Source of the DNA: CAYJBH01 sp964368815
Lineage (GTDB): Bacteria; Bacillota; Clostridia; Oscillospirales; Ruminococcaceae
Direction: 5' to 3'
Assembly (NCBI GenBank): GCA_964368815.1
Contig: CAYJDA010000001.1
Span: 218,575-282,574 of the forward strand
DNA length: 64,000 bases
Part shown: piece by piece, positions 35,362 to 43,357 of the stretch
Numbering within the stretch: position 1 is the stretch's first letter
Layout of the letters: every line of letters starts with the position of its first letter
Notes under the pieces: model-generated
The model's database searches: none
Seen by the model: only the letters and a program-made list of their open reading frames with translations
Told to the model about the DNA's origin: nothing
Made by a program: the position numbers and the translations under genes

Positions 35362-35385
35362 CACAAATATATTTTCATAATGAAT

Positions 35386-35440
35386 AAATCCACCTTTTCT
35401 GACTAAACTACACAGTACAACGCAGGAAAGGTGGATTTTA
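35386..35440 (+). promoter_or_regulatory. Stem-loop burying the ribosome binding site of the M23 gene
   Basis: AAATCCACCTTTTCT (35386-35400) pairs with AGGAAAGGTGGATTT (35424-35438), 15 bp with one G-U and a 23-nt loop. The right arm contains the whole Shine-Dalgarno AAAGGTGG and ends at the base before the ATG at 35440. Confidence 0.75.
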
Positions 35441-36255
35441 TGAATCAAAATAAAAAAGGATTAACAGGTTTTTTTAAATCAAAGGGTTTTTATATAGTAT
35501 TGATAGTTTGCGTTATAGCTGCAGCTGTATCCTCATATCTTGCTATCGAGACCCTTATGGATCATTTTGTGTTAGATGAAAATAATTTAGCGAGCAACTA
35601 CGAAATAGTTAACGATGAATTCGGTACACAGGTAGACAAACCCCAAAGTGATGTTCCGATAGAAACTCCCATAGAGGAAGATGAAAATTCTGATTCCGAA
35701 GATGAGAGCGTCTCGTCGCAAATGGAAGAAGAAATTGTTGATACAGCCGTAGAGGTAGAAGAAGAATCTGAACCTACGGTTTTGCCGGAAAATATTCCTG
35801 TAGAAGCTCCTGTTGAAACAGCACCTACAGCAGCTACAGACGAGGAAACAATTGAGCCTCCCAGCTTTACAATGCCAGTTTCAGGAAGTATTATCAAGGA
35901 ATTCAGTGGTGATGAACTGGTTTATAATAAAACAATGAATGACTGGCGCACCCATAACGGAATCGATATAGCTGCCGCAATTGACACAGCAGTGATGGCC
36001 GCAGTTGGGGGAGAAGTTATTAGCATTGATATTGATGATTTATGGGGCGGAGTAGTTGAAATTAAATCGGGTGATGCTATCGTGCGTTACTGCGGTTTAA
36101 ATTCAGACATTGCTGTTCAAAAAGGACAACAGCTTCGTTCCGGCGAAATCATCGGAAAAATAGGTGAAGTGCCCGCGGAGATAGCCGATGAATCTCATAT
36201 TCATATAGAAGCGATAAGAGGAGAAGAGTATTTTCCTTTTACCGATCTTAAGTGA
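35440..36255 (+). CDS. M23 (LytM) family protein, SpoIIQ-like
   Basis: A protein of about 271 residues with one N-terminal TM segment (about 15-35), a long acidic linker rich in Glu, Asp, Ser and Pro, and a C-terminal LytM domain (from about 140). Both zinc motifs are complete: HxxxD in THNGIDIA (His172, Asp176) and HxH in SHIHIEA (His253, His255). This layout fits SpoIIQ of clostridia, which anchors the engulfing membrane and may cut peptidoglycan. A nearby spoIID-type gene supports a sporulation role. The ATG at 35440 is chosen over the GTG at 35431 because AAAGGTGG fits it. Its ribosome binding site lies in a stem. Confidence 0.85.
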   Translation: MNQNKKGLTGFFKSKGFYIVLIVCVIAAAVSSYLAIETLMDHFVLDENNLASNYEIVNDEFGTQVDKPQSDVPIETPIEEDENSDSEDESVSSQMEEEIVDTAVEVEEESEPTVLPENIPVEAPVETAPTAATDEETIEPPSFTMPVSGSIIKEFSGDELVYNKTMNDWRTHNGIDIAAAIDTAVMAAVGGEVISIDIDDLWGGVVEIKSGDAIVRYCGLNSDIAVQKGQQLRSGEIIGKIGEVPAEIADESHIHIEAIRGEEYFPFTDLK

Positions 36256-36280
36256 GTAAATAATCTGTCGATTATATTAC

Positions 36281-36320
36281 CACCGCTACGGTTGACTGTG
36301 GCGGTGGTTTGTGGTAAAAT
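36281..36320 (+). promoter_or_regulatory. Promoter of the GHL10 gene, overlapping a hairpin
   Basis: TTGACT (36292-36297), a 17-bp spacer and TAAAAT (36315-36320). The -35 and spacer overlap an inverted repeat ACCACCGC/GCGGTGGT (36281-36288 and 36301-36308), which could also act as a terminator for the gene upstream. Confidence 0.7.
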
Positions 36321-36346
36321 ATTACGAGGAATAGGTTAGGAAAAAT

Positions 36347-37825
36347 ATGAAGTACAGAAAGTTTAAACACAGGTCCTTAACAAAACTTATTATATATGCC
36401 GCCTCAGGATTAATTTTAGTGGTAGGGCTGGGTGTTATCGGGATAAACTCCTTAACATCCAATTCGGATGATCTGGTTTCAACAAATTCTTCAGTGAATT
36501 CATCTACAGTAGCGGTTGTTGCCAGCCCGGATAATCCACCAACTGTAGACAGTTCAGATATTGTTGACCCTTCATCAATACCAGCTTCATCAAAATCACA
36601 ACAATCTACATCAGTTACATCATCATCTGAAGCCTTAACAACTGAGGAGGAAGAAAGCTCCATCAGTGCATCATCTCAAACAAGTGTAAGTAACTCAACA
36701 CATACACCAACAGCAAATATAGGTGATGAATATCGCGCAGTTTGGATATCCTATCTTGAGCTTGAAGGGATAAATATGTCGAGTGAGCAGAGCTTTAACT
36801 CGGCAATGACGGCCATGCTTGATAACTGTGTCGCAACAGGTATTAACACCGTTATATTTCATGTTAGACCCTTTGGTGATGCCCTATATAACTCCTCAAT
36901 CTTCCCTACCAGCCACCTTATCTCCGGAACACAGGGGGCTTCTCTTCCCTACGATCCACTGAGCGTAGTAATTGATCTGTGTCGAGCCAGAGGGCTGCGC
37001 ATAGAGGCTTGGATTAATCCGTATCGAGTACAGCTCACAAGTAATAAACCTTCCTCACTGTCATCCACCAACCCGGCAGTTTCTTATATGAACAATCCTT
37101 CTACTGCTGACTATGTTGTTAGTGCAAATGACGGCCTTTACTATAATCCCGCCTATACCGAAGTTCAGGACTTAATTGTATCGGGCGTAGTAGAGTTAGT
37201 AAACAACTATGATATCGACGGAATACAGTTTGACGATTATTTTTATCCCACAACAGACGCAAGCTTCGACAGCTCCGCTTATGCAAAACTCGGTTCTGGC
37301 AATGATCTTGCTGTATGGCGAAGGGAAAATGTTAATAGCCTCGTTACCAAGGTTTATTCTGCGGTAAAAAACACCGATCCTTCTGTTGTATTTGGTATTT
37401 CACCCCAGGGTAATAATAGTAATAATTATAATTCCCAATATAGCGATGTTAACCTATGGCTCTCAACGCCGGGGTATGTAGATTATATAATGCCTCAGCT
37501 ATACTGGGGGTTTGATTATCTAACTGCCTCCGGTCGTACCGATTATCAATTTGTTACCCTTAGCAACGAATGGGCTTCTTATCCACGTGCAGCATCTGTG
37601 TCTCTTTATATCGGACTTGGGGCATATCGGGTAGGCGTAGGCGATGGTGGCGCCAATGATCAAGCTGAATGGAGCAGCGGCAATAATCTTGCAAAACAGG
37701 TAGAAGCACTGCGTCAGATTAGTGGAATTTCAGGGTTTGCCCTTTATCGCTACGACAGCTTATTTAACAATAGCAACTCGCTTGCTACGCAGGAGGTATC
37801 AAATTTGCGTTCAATTTTAGGGTAA
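36347..37825 (+). CDS. GHL10 family glycoside hydrolase-like protein (DUF187/YngK type)
   Basis: A 492-residue exported protein. One N-terminal TM or signal anchor (about residues 15-35) is followed by a Ser/Thr-rich linker to about 125. The catalytic-type TIM barrel starts with YRAVWISYLELEGINM. Typical phrases are INTVIFHVRPFGDALYNSSI, RIEAWINPYRVQ, YDIDGIQFDDYFYP (acidic catalytic-type residues) and PQLYWGF. The family is thought to act on cell-wall or denuded peptidoglycan-related glycans, but substrates are mostly unproven. The position between the SpoIIQ-like and SpoIID genes suggests cell-wall work during sporulation. Confidence 0.9.
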   Translation: MKYRKFKHRSLTKLIIYAASGLILVVGLGVIGINSLTSNSDDLVSTNSSVNSSTVAVVASPDNPPTVDSSDIVDPSSIPASSKSQQSTSVTSSSEALTTEEEESSISASSQTSVSNSTHTPTANIGDEYRAVWISYLELEGINMSSEQSFNSAMTAMLDNCVATGINTVIFHVRPFGDALYNSSIFPTSHLISGTQGASLPYDPLSVVIDLCRARGLRIEAWINPYRVQLTSNKPSSLSSTNPAVSYMNNPSTADYVVSANDGLYYNPAYTEVQDLIVSGVVELVNNYDIDGIQFDDYFYPTTDASFDSSAYAKLGSGNDLAVWRRENVNSLVTKVYSAVKNTDPSVVFGISPQGNNSNNYNSQYSDVNLWLSTPGYVDYIMPQLYWGFDYLTASGRTDYQFVTLSNEWASYPRAASVSLYIGLGAYRVGVGDGGANDQAEWSSGNNLAKQVEALRQISGISGFALYRYDSLFNNSNSLATQEVSNLRSILG

Positions 37826-37835
37826 AACCGTATAT

Positions 37836-38909
37836 TTAATAATTTTCAATGGACGTTCCGGGATAAAAAAATCCTAAAATATCACGATAACTGTAACCAT
37901 TTTCCGCCATCATCTTAGCACTATATTGAGACATCCCCACACAATGACCCATACCCTGTGTGGTGAAAATAAATACATCATCAACAAATTCTATCTGGAT
38001 GGAATTTGAACGTAGCCCAAGGCTATCACGGAGCTTGTCTGATGGTATCACAACACCACCCGCTGTAATTTCTATAAGGTATCCGTAATCATTGTATGCC
38101 GGTGCAGAAAACCAATCAATAGGTTCTCCTTTCAGCTCGATGTTTGGGAAGTCAACCATCAGTACGTCGTAAATCTGTTGTGCGGTAAAGGTGATTTTTT
38201 GCATGTATTCCGGCGAGTGCATATCGTAGGCTGTTTCTACCGAAATTAGATAAGGCAGTTCGGTACCAAACACCGATTCACTTGGGAGTGTTTTTCCGTT
38301 AGAAATGGGGAAATAGCAGCTAAGCGCCGGCTTTCCATCATAAATTACTGCCTCTCCCAAAACCGAGTTAACTATATCTGATAGGTATTGATAGTTCTCA
38401 TTATAGCTATCTCCCCACAGATATTTAAGCTCCTCCTCGGTTGCAAACCCTTCGTAGGACGATGGTGTAGCCGAAAAATCTGCCTCCATGGGGGTATCGG
38501 ATAAACCCTTGTTTTCTGCACGAGACGCCGCGTAGCTATATGCTGCAACTGTTTGTGCTTTTAGCGCCTCAATCGGACTGGACAGATTCATCTCAACTGC
38601 AAGCGCACCTATTAAATATTCCATCACCGGAACGGTCATAACGTTTGAGCGATCGGTACAGTAAATAATAAACTCAGAATAATTGGGAGCTATTGCTGAG
38701 TTTGTCTCCTCCTCTGGCACATCATTTTCGTTTGAATTAACCTCTTCAGGTTGAAACTCCTCCGGCTGAGGCTGAGATTCCTCCTGTATTTCCTCTTCTT
38801 CGATAATTATATCAGGTTGGCTGTACGCCCTTGAGAGTAACATCCAGGAATATGGGGATAAAAAGCTAACCGTTCCGAAAAATAATAGTAAAGCAATAAT
38901 CTTTTTCAT
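37836..38909 (-). CDS. spoIID: SpoIID/LytB domain protein, probable lytic transglycosylase
   Basis: A 357-residue protein anchored by an N-terminal TM segment, then an acidic Glu/Pro/Gln-rich linker (about 35-80), then a SpoIID domain. Signature phrases are SPIEALKAQTVAAYSYAASR and GMGHCVGMSQYSAKMMAENG, ending RDILGFFYPGTSI. SpoIID cuts septal peptidoglycan for engulfment in the mother cell. The catalytic Glu is probably that in SPIEALKAQ. The gene ends 10 bp from the convergent GHL10 gene. It is called spoIID rather than another LytB paralogue because SpoIIE and a SpoIIQ-like protein are nearby; this is an inference. Confidence 0.85.
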   Translation of the reverse strand: MKKIIALLLFFGTVSFLSPYSWMLLSRAYSQPDIIIEEEEIQEESQPQPEEFQPEEVNSNENDVPEEETNSAIAPNYSEFIIYCTDRSNVMTVPVMEYLIGALAVEMNLSSPIEALKAQTVAAYSYAASRAENKGLSDTPMEADFSATPSSYEGFATEEELKYLWGDSYNENYQYLSDIVNSVLGEAVIYDGKPALSCYFPISNGKTLPSESVFGTELPYLISVETAYDMHSPEYMQKITFTAQQIYDVLMVDFPNIELKGEPIDWFSAPAYNDYGYLIEITAGGVVIPSDKLRDSLGLRSNSIQIEFVDDVFIFTTQGMGHCVGMSQYSAKMMAENGYSYRDILGFFYPGTSIENY

Positions 38910-39120
38910 TTTAGTGTCCAGTCCTTTCAGGTTTTTCCTCTTTTTTTAAGATTATGCATTTAACTATAAATATATGTCACTATATATATTGCTGTCATCC
39001 GTTTATGCGTAACAACAAGGAGATGACATGCTGAAAAAATGCACTACCAAATGAAATAATGATATGTGCCGGCATAAAAAATTTAAATCAACATCTTCAT
39101 CTGCAACATAGGAAATTATT
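38910..39120. other. Divergent region with a possible sigma-E promoter and a mini reading frame
   Basis: On the minus strand ACATATATT and, after about 12 bp, GCATAATCTT resemble a sigma-E promoter for spoIID. On the plus strand an AAGGAG site precedes an eight-codon frame (39028-39054, MLKKCTTK) that could be a leader peptide or chance. Confidence 0.35.
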
Positions 39121-39909
39121 ATGAAAACAGTATCCTTAATTTTTATTATTTTAATATGTATTCTATTAGGAGTTGCAAGGTTTTATGACCTTAGTTACCT
39201 TACAGGCGAAGACGGATTTGTAACGGTAATGAATTCGGGTGTGAGATATCTTGCTTTATTAATACCGATAATTTTAGTCATGCTACACTCAATCATTTTT
39301 TTACGAAAACGTAATCGGACTGTTTCAGGTAAAGGCTTTTACATAATTATGCTGTTGGTTGGAGTAGTTCATGTATTTGCATCGGTGTTTTTTTGCCTAT
39401 ACTCACTAAATTTTGGCTATATTGTCTCAGAGCTCATATTAGTGGCTACTATGTTTATCTGCGGCCTCTGGTTTAGTCTTAGCGGGTTTGTTTCTTTAAC
39501 ATCAAATAAAATGGCATCCGGACCTATGCTTTTTGCTCTGTTAGGAATTTCTTACTATTATATACTTATGCTACATAACTTTATAACCACCGTATCTTCT
39601 ACCGACAGAATCTCTTCTATACTGGAAGTGTTAATTCCCATGTCAGCAGTTATATTCTTAACCAATCTACTAAAACAGCTATACTCTCTTTCAAAGTCAG
39701 TTAGCAGCGTATCAATTTCCGGAATAATATGTTTTCTACTCGCTACATCAATCTCATCGGCAGAAATAGTTTACGGCATAATAAACAACACCATTTCACC
39801 GGTGTTGTTTATGCAGAATATTGCATCCTGTAGCATAGGTGTTTTAGCACTTTATGCCACGATATATTTTAGCAAAGATCCAAAAATTAAGGTAGTTACT
39901 ATTTATTAA
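39121..39909 (+). CDS. Unrecognised polytopic membrane protein
   Basis: A 262-residue protein with about seven TM segments and short loops, and no signal-peptide cleavage site. I do not recognise a family. Basic residues after TM2 (FLRKRNRTVSGKG) suggest that loop is cytoplasmic. It overlaps the stop of the convergent dCMP deaminase gene by 4 bp. A weak GGA precedes the ATG. Distance from any transporter gene gives no hint of function. The gene seems real because its composition is uniformly hydrophobic over 260 codons. Confidence 0.75.
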   Translation: MKTVSLIFIILICILLGVARFYDLSYLTGEDGFVTVMNSGVRYLALLIPIILVMLHSIIFLRKRNRTVSGKGFYIIMLLVGVVHVFASVFFCLYSLNFGYIVSELILVATMFICGLWFSLSGFVSLTSNKMASGPMLFALLGISYYYILMLHNFITTVSSTDRISSILEVLIPMSAVIFLTNLLKQLYSLSKSVSSVSISGIICFLLATSISSAEIVYGIINNTISPVLFMQNIASCSIGVLALYATIYFSKDPKIKVVTIY

Positions 39910-40391
39910 TAACCAAGCTCATCCGAAAGGCTCTCGTCATGGAATACCCATTCATCATCTACATCTAAAGCATTAAAGATGTTTGGGTCGTTCCTGATAA
40001 CAATTTTTTGTATACCGGCATTTATTATTAATCGTTTGCACATAGAGCAGCTACTGGCATTTGAAACATATTCTCCATTAGCCTCTATGCCAACAATATA
40101 CATTGTTGAACCAAGCATATTCTCTCGTGCGGCACTAATTATGGCATTAGCCTCGGCATGCACACTACGACATAGCTCATAGCGTTGTCCACGTGGCACC
40201 TGCATCCTTTCACGACGACATACTCCGAGATCACAGCAATTTTTTCTTCCACGCGGTGCACCGGAAAAGCCGGTTGAAATAATGTTATCATTCTTAACAA
40301 TTACCGCACCATAGTTACGGCGCAGACAGGTTCCGCGTTTTGCTACCGTTTCGGCTATATCCAGGTAGTAGTTTGTTTTATCACGACGCAT
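39906..40391 (-). CDS. Deoxycytidylate (dCMP) deaminase, ComEB type
   Basis: An enzyme of about 161 residues that deaminates dCMP to dUMP for thymidylate synthesis. The zinc centre is clear: HAE in SVHAEANAIISAA and the CxxC in SSCSMCKRLI. The N-terminal phrase RNYGAVIVKNDNIISTGFSG is typical, and extra Cys/His residues in GRKNCCDLGVC probably bind a second zinc. The ATG at 40391 is preferred over the GTG at 40403 because GTGGGGG lies at the right distance. It is divergent from cytidine deaminase at 40462, so two pyrimidine salvage genes share a short promoter region. Confidence 0.93.
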   Translation of the reverse strand: MRRDKTNYYLDIAETVAKRGTCLRRNYGAVIVKNDNIISTGFSGAPRGRKNCCDLGVCRRERMQVPRGQRYELCRSVHAEANAIISAARENMLGSTMYIVGIEANGEYVSNASSCSMCKRLIINAGIQKIVIRNDPNIFNALDVDDEWVFHDESLSDELGY

Positions 40392-40461
40392 ATCATCCCC
40401 CACTCTTTAGCTACTAATAAAATTTTATAACATATTGTCGATAATTGCAAGAGGAAATTTA

Positions 40462-40866
40462 ATGAACATTAATAAAACAAGTTTAATTAATGCTGCGATA
40501 GACGCCGCAGAGCACGCATACAGCCCATATTCCGGATTTAAGGTTGGGGCTGCAATTCTTGGAAGTGATGGAATTATTTATACCGGCTGTAATGTTGAGA
40601 ACGCTTCCTACGGACTTACAATCTGTGCGGAACGCACTGCAGCAGTTAAGATGGTGTCGTGCGGTTGTCAAAAAATAGCGGCTATGGCTGTATATTGCAA
40701 TGCCGGGGACAGCTGTATGCCTTGTGGTGCCTGTAGGCAGTTATTAATCGAATTTGCTGCACAGGACACACCGATATATACCCAAGGAAACAAGCTTCAG
40801 CAAGACTTTACAATGGCAGAGCTTCTTCCACATGCATTTAGCGGAGCATTTGATGAAAAAATATGA
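40462..40866 (+). CDS. cdd: Cytidine deaminase
   Basis: A 134-residue homotetramer-type cytidine deaminase that converts cytidine and deoxycytidine to uridine forms. The motifs are CAERTAAV (Cys zinc ligand and catalytic Glu) and PCGACRQLL (two Cys ligands). YSPYSGFKVGAAIL at the N-terminus is characteristic. The ATG at 40462 has AGAGGAA upstream; an earlier in-frame TTG at 40435 is not needed. The 3' end overlaps the start of rsmA by 14 bp, which suggests coupled translation. Confidence 0.95.
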   Translation: MNINKTSLINAAIDAAEHAYSPYSGFKVGAAILGSDGIIYTGCNVENASYGLTICAERTAAVKMVSCGCQKIAAMAVYCNAGDSCMPCGACRQLLIEFAAQDTPIYTQGNKLQQDFTMAELLPHAFSGAFDEKI

Positions 40867-41716
40867 TTTAACCAACCGAAGCACCATTTCAAAACTTTGT
40901 ACGGAATATGGGGCTACCCCCACCAAGAGGTTTGGTCAAAACTTCATTGTTAATCCCGGACTTTGCCCGAAAATAGTAGATAGTTCCGGAATACAATCGG
41001 AGTATGGTGTTTTAGAAATAGGTACCGGTATTGGAACACTGACCGAGTGTCTTTGTGAGCAAGTCTCTAAGGTGGTTAGTTTAGAGATAGACCACAGGCT
41101 AAAACCAATACATGAAGAAACGTTAGCACACTGCGATAATCTGAAGATTAAGTATTGTGACGCCATGAAAACAGATATACAAAGCCTGATAAACGAGGAG
41201 TTTAACGGTATGCCTGTTGCAGTGGTAGCTAACCTACCCTACTATATAACAAGCCCTGTAATAATGATGTTGCTTGAAAAGCCTGCAGGGTTCGATAGTA
41301 TAACCGTAATGGTGCAAAAGGAAGCTGCTGACCGCCTTTGTGCCGAGGTCGGAACAAGAGAAAGCGGAGCTGTTACAGTTTGTGTTAGCTACTATACTAA
41401 AGCGGAAAAGCTGTTTGATGTTCAGGCTGGATCATTCTATCCGCCACCAAAGGTTGCCTCCAGTGTAATAAAACTTACTCCTCATACCCCCCTACCCTAT
41501 CCCGCTATAAATGAAAAACTTTTTTTTAGAATAGTAAGAGCAGGTTTTGAACAACGCCGAAAAACACTTGTAAATGCTTTAAATGCTTCGTTTAATCATG
41601 ATAAAGATATTTTAACCGGTGTGGTTGAAGATGCAACAGGCAATGCAAATATACGAGCCGAGAAAGTCACAATGCAACAATGGCAGCTACTTTGCGAAAA
41701 AATAAATTCTTTATAA
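40853..41716 (+). CDS. rsmA: 16S rRNA dimethyladenosine transferase
   Basis: A 287-residue KsgA/RsmA enzyme that dimethylates two adjacent adenosines near the 3' end of 16S rRNA. The N-terminus RFGQNFIVNPGLC, the SAM-binding VLEIGTGIGTLTE and the NLPY catalytic motif in VVANLPYYITSPV are all present, as is GFEQRRKTLVNAL near the C-terminus. The start is the ATG at 40853 inside the last codons of cdd, although an open frame extends back to 40754. Overlap with a deaminase gene is unusual but harmless. Confidence 0.95.
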   Translation: MKKYDLTNRSTISKLCTEYGATPTKRFGQNFIVNPGLCPKIVDSSGIQSEYGVLEIGTGIGTLTECLCEQVSKVVSLEIDHRLKPIHEETLAHCDNLKIKYCDAMKTDIQSLINEEFNGMPVAVVANLPYYITSPVIMMLLEKPAGFDSITVMVQKEAADRLCAEVGTRESGAVTVCVSYYTKAEKLFDVQAGSFYPPPKVASSVIKLTPHTPLPYPAINEKLFFRIVRAGFEQRRKTLVNALNASFNHDKDILTGVVEDATGNANIRAEKVTMQQWQLLCEKINSL

Positions 41717-41732
41717 CAGCTTTTGGAGACTC

Positions 41733-42116
41733 ATGGACATTTTAAGAAGAAACGCTATATATATACTTGCAATTTTAATTGTACTACTTACGTTTTTATT
41801 GTTGCATAATCCCCCATTAAATGAGATACATGGCAGATCTGATTCTGCATTGATATCTGCAATTTTTATATGTTTTTCACTTTTTATATCTGTGCTTGGC
41901 AGACTTAAGTTGGCTGTAGCAATTATCTCCATAGGCTACCCCACTGCTTTTATCATTGCACTTCTATTTAATACTACAACCATTAATCACGAAACAGGTA
42001 ACACTAATAACCTATGGATAATTTGGCTTTTTTCCTGTTGGATTTTTATAGGCGTTGGAATTATACTGAACATTATTTTAAAGCTAATAAAGAGCAAAAA
42101 TAAAAAGAACACATAA
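41733..42116 (+). CDS. Small unrecognised membrane protein
   Basis: A 127-residue protein with three or four TM segments (about 8-26, 38-58, 62-78, 95-118) and a basic C-terminus LKLIKSKNKKN that suggests a cytoplasmic end. No family recognised. It starts 16 bp after rsmA, with GGAG in the preceding bases, so it is probably in the cdd-rsmA transcript. It converges on the acetyltransferase gene. Confidence 0.7.
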   Translation: MDILRRNAIYILAILIVLLTFLLLHNPPLNEIHGRSDSALISAIFICFSLFISVLGRLKLAVAIISIGYPTAFIIALLFNTTTINHETGNTNNLWIIWLFSCWIFIGVGIILNIILKLIKSKNKKNT

Positions 42117-42118
42117 AC

Positions 42119-42679
42119 TTATTTTTTGTTATAGTAATCACTTGCAAGTATACTATATATGGCGGCATCTACCACTCCTTTATTATTAAGGTCCGCTTCT
42201 CAAAGAGTCCCCTCATATTTTAGCCCACATTTAAGCATTACCTTGCCGGAATTAGAATTATTAGGGTCGTGTTGCGCCTCTATTCTGTTTACCTTTACTT
42301 CGTTAAAAAGATAATTAATAACTGCTGAAAAGGCTTCTGTAACAATCCCTTTATGCCACCATTTGCTTCCTATACAGTATCCAATTTGCGTTGCTTTGAT
42401 TAACTCCTTTAGCTCAACAACACCAATAGTTCCTATTGGCTCCTTTATCTCTTTTAATTCTATCGCCCAATGATAATAGTGTTTCTTTTCGTATGACTCT
42501 ATCCATCCTTTAAATACAAACTCGGTAATTGATATGTCAAGATGAGTAGGCCATCTTAAATATTCGGTAACCTTATCGTCGCTTGTCCAGTTTAAAAATG
42601 CCGGTTTAATATCGTTTTGGGTTATTTTTCTCAATATAAGCCGTTCGGTTTCTATTGTTTTTGTTCCTTGATGATTCAT
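42119..42679 (-). pseudogene. GNAT acetyltransferase (RimJ/RimL type) with an in-frame TGA
   Basis: The first 159 codons encode a GNAT enzyme that would acetylate an amine, probably a protein N-terminus. Visible are IETERLILRKITQNDIKPAF, IGYCIGSKWWHKGIVTEAFS (acetyl-CoA loop) and HDPNNSNSGKVMLKCGLKYE. The frame stops at TGA (42200-42202) right after YEGTL, where relatives usually have Arg. Beyond it, in the same frame, 26 further codons read EADLNNKGVVDAAIYSILAS and more, the normal C-terminal end of the family, to a TAA at 42119. A CGA-to-TGA change or a base error explains this best. The truncated protein lacks the last strand and may be inactive. Confidence 0.8.
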
Positions 42680-42718
42680 AATTTATCCTTATAAGAATTC
42701 TTAATTTAGGTGGAAGAT

Positions 42719-43300
42719 ATGACAAATGTGTATTTTGTAAGACATGCAGAACCAAACTATAACAATCGTGATGACAAAATGCGTGAACTTACTACAAAGG
42801 GATTAACAGACAGGCTTCTGGTTACAAACTATTTATCCGATAAAAATATTGATATTCTCCTTTCCAGCCCATACAAAAGGTCTATAGACACAATCAAAGA
42901 ATATGCCGATAAATTTAATATGGAGATCAACATAATAGATGATTTTAGAGAACGCAAGGCCGACAACGTCTGGATAGAAGATTTTGATTCTTTTTGCATG
43001 TCTCAATGGAATGATTTTACCTATAAATTATCAGATGGTGAAAGTTTATATGAGGTTCAGCAAAGAAACATTGGTGCACTAAATAAAATTTTAAAAACCC
43101 ATAATAATAAGAATATTGTCGTAGGCAGCCATGGAACTGCCTTAAGCACTGTAATAAACTACTATGACCGCTCTTTTGCCTATAACGAGTATACAAATAT
43201 AAAAAGCTTGTTTCCCTTTATAGCTAAATTTACTTTTAAAGAAACTAACTTTATTTCGGTTAAATTAATTAACCTGTTTAGTTTAAAAAATACGATGTGA
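42719..43300 (+). CDS. Histidine phosphatase family protein
   Basis: A protein of about 193 residues of the phosphoglycerate mutase-like superfamily. The RHG-type motif is FVRHAEPNYN at the N-terminus, where the His is phosphorylated in catalysis. Typical downstream pieces are LLSSPYKRSIDTI and IVVGSHGTALSTVI with the second catalytic His. The substrate is unknown; such proteins act on small phosphate esters. The ATG at 42719 follows TAGGTGG; the upstream GTG at 42710 is less likely. A strong terminator overlaps the stop codon. Confidence 0.88.
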   Translation: MTNVYFVRHAEPNYNNRDDKMRELTTKGLTDRLLVTNYLSDKNIDILLSSPYKRSIDTIKEYADKFNMEINIIDDFRERKADNVWIEDFDSFCMSQWNDFTYKLSDGESLYEVQQRNIGALNKILKTHNNKNIVVGSHGTALSTVINYYDRSFAYNEYTNIKSLFPFIAKFTFKETNFISVKLINLFSLKNTM

Positions 43301-43319
43301 TAAACACATCGTATTTTTT
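43285..43319 (+). terminator. Terminator overlapping the phosphatase stop codon
   Basis: AAAAAATACGATGTG (43285-43299) and CACATCGTATTTTTT (43305-43319) form a 15-bp stem with a 5-nt loop. It reads as a terminator in both directions, so it also serves the PEPCK gene. Confidence 0.93.
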
Positions 43320-43357
43320 TAAACATTTATTTAGGAAATAGAATACCCTAGCCTTAA

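Noticed and set aside
40754..40852. Extension of rsmA to 40754
   Set aside because: It lies inside cdd in another frame, the family start fits the ATG at 40853, and the extra residues are not conserved.
42200..42202. TGA read as selenocysteine
   Set aside because: The family has Arg at this point, no stem suitable for a SECIS was seen after it, and nothing suggests a selenoprotein.
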